This document shows, in pieces, positions 56,611-57,105 of a stretch of 57,105 bases of DNA. This DNA comes from Prevotella sp. (GTDB lineage Bacteria; Bacteroidota; Bacteroidia; Bacteroidales; Bacteroidaceae). The stretch spans positions 1-57,105 of the forward strand of contig JAHHQW010000008.1 of NCBI GenBank assembly GCA_020026195.1, in the 5' to 3' direction. The notes below the pieces were generated by a model that searched no databases, was not told the origin of the DNA, and saw only the letters and a list, made by a program, of their open reading frames with translations. The translations under genes were made by a program, and so were the position numbers. Every line of letters begins with the position of its first letter. Within the stretch, counting starts at the first letter, position 1.

Positions 56611-56964
56611 ATGGTTAAGGACGAAAACTTTGAACGTTGGTGGAAGGAGAATAAAAGCGATATTCTTAATGAGGACACCGAATACCAGCGTGTACAGAAC
56701 AGTTACAAGATAAAATCAGGTTCAGACCTGCTTCTGTTTGGAATTCCTGTCGTTTCTGGCATAGTTTCAATGCAGTACATTCCCGTGGAGAGTGAAATTC
56801 TGAAATGGATTATCTCTGCTGTAATAACAATCGCAGTGTTTCTCGTCTGCGTATGGATTAAGTCGACTACAATACCGGGCGAAACGCTTTCTGATATTGA
56901 ACAAAGACTTAAAAACAAATACTTTGAACATTGGAAGGAAAACGAAGAAAAACTTAACAGATAA
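56611..56964 (+). CDS. 117-aa membrane protein, hypothetical
   Basis: A small protein starting MVKDENFERWWKENKSDIL, with a polar N-terminus and two hydrophobic helices (LLLFGIPVVSGIVSMQYI and WIISAVITIAVFLVCVWI), then a charged C-terminal helix (LSDIEQRLKNKYFEHWKE). I chose ATG 56611, 4 bp after the DedA stop, over the upstream reading that overlaps dedA. The N- and C-terminal WW/HWKE helices resemble each other and may pair. Not recognised as a named family. It is the last gene of the TPR-DedA unit, followed by a terminator. Confidence 0.6.
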   Translation: MVKDENFERWWKENKSDILNEDTEYQRVQNSYKIKSGSDLLLFGIPVVSGIVSMQYIPVESEILKWIISAVITIAVFLVCVWIKSTTIPGETLSDIEQRLKNKYFEHWKENEEKLNR

Positions 56965-56971
56965 AAACATC

Positions 56972-57008
56972 AAAGCGTAACTCTAATAATATGAGTTACG
57001 CTTTTTTT
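56972..57008 (+). terminator. Terminator of the TPR-DedA unit
   Basis: AAAGCGTAACTC / GAGTTACGCTTT (12-bp perfect arms, 9-base loop), then a T-run. The last 97 bp of the window hold nothing recognisable. Confidence 0.85.
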
Positions 57009-57105
57009 ATGCATTCATCTATTCTTACCAAACTTGTTTGATTGCGCTTTTAATGGCTCAGTAGATAATCAATGGGGATAGCCATATAGCTTAGCGATTC
57101 TAAAA

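Noticed and set aside
57009..57105. Partial gene at the right edge
   Set aside because: Short minus-strand readings such as FRIAKLYGYPH end quickly and match nothing I recognise; too little sequence to call.
1..57105. tRNA genes, insertion sequences, prophage genes
   Set aside because: No cloverleaf, transposase motif, terminal repeats with target duplication, or phage structural gene was recognised on either strand.

Overview
The window looks like chromosomal DNA of a Bacteroidales bacterium, most probably Prevotellaceae. The reasons are the Bacteroidetes-type core promoters (TTTG, 19-21 bases, TAnnTTTG) in front of many genes, a DUF4290 gene, Bacteroidetes-style lipoproteins, a secreted protein with a C-terminal tail like a type IX sorting signal, and a type II-C CRISPR-Cas locus with a 47-bp repeat. 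No transposon, phage gene or tRNA was found. The left edge (1-98) appears to be the promoter and leader of an rRNA operon that runs off the window leftwards.

Layout. 0.3-4.6 kb (minus): CBM9-like protein, NahK-like sugar kinase, family 2 glycosyltransferase, MtaB. 5.0-12.4 kb (plus): a tiny repetitive lipoprotein; an indolepyruvate:ferredoxin oxidoreductase (iorAB) with a class I aminotransferase, probably for aromatic 2-oxoacid metabolism; an MFS transporter; an ABC-F ATPase. 13.0-18.7 kb: a tripartite RND efflux operon behind a structured leader. 18.9-26.1 kb: a complete type II-C CRISPR-Cas locus: 20 repeats and 19 spacers on the plus strand, cas9-cas1-cas2 converging on the array from the minus strand, and a divergent tracrRNA upstream of cas9. 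26.1-31 kb (minus): zinc-ribbon coiled-coil protein, Nif3-like protein, secreted anchor-J protein, acyl-ACP thioesterase. 31-33.4 kb: radA, a 55-codon ORF, rpe. 33.4-38.3 kb: a 116-nt fold-back, TrkA/TrkH potassium uptake, a C_GCAxxG_C_C protein, a MATE exporter. 38.6-40.6 kb: nadD-gmk-yicC. 40.7-46.4 kb: tsaB, DUF4290, murA, rimM, dxr, rseP, a housekeeping run. 46.6-57 kb: an ECF sigma factor with a membrane partner, a TraB/GumN protein with a 48-aa membrane partner, a peroxiredoxin, a lipoprotein, dapA, glnS, a TPR protein, a DedA protein and a small membrane protein.

The most interesting region is the CRISPR locus. Every 47-bp repeat carries a Bacteroidetes core promoter, GTTG-N19-TAACTTTG, pointing into the following spacer. 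The terminal variants keep every invariant promoter base. The tracrRNA gene looks like an inverted repeat copy in which two extra T residues created its own TATATTTG promoter. The oldest repeats lie at the transcription-upstream end, so new spacers probably enter at the cas2-proximal end and are expressed at once from their own repeat. Other items worth a look are a MurA with Asp in place of the catalytic Cys, several unannotated small ORFs and RNAs, the 116-nt fold-back, and an intergenic motif seen five times. All function calls come from reading motifs by eye; no database search was run.
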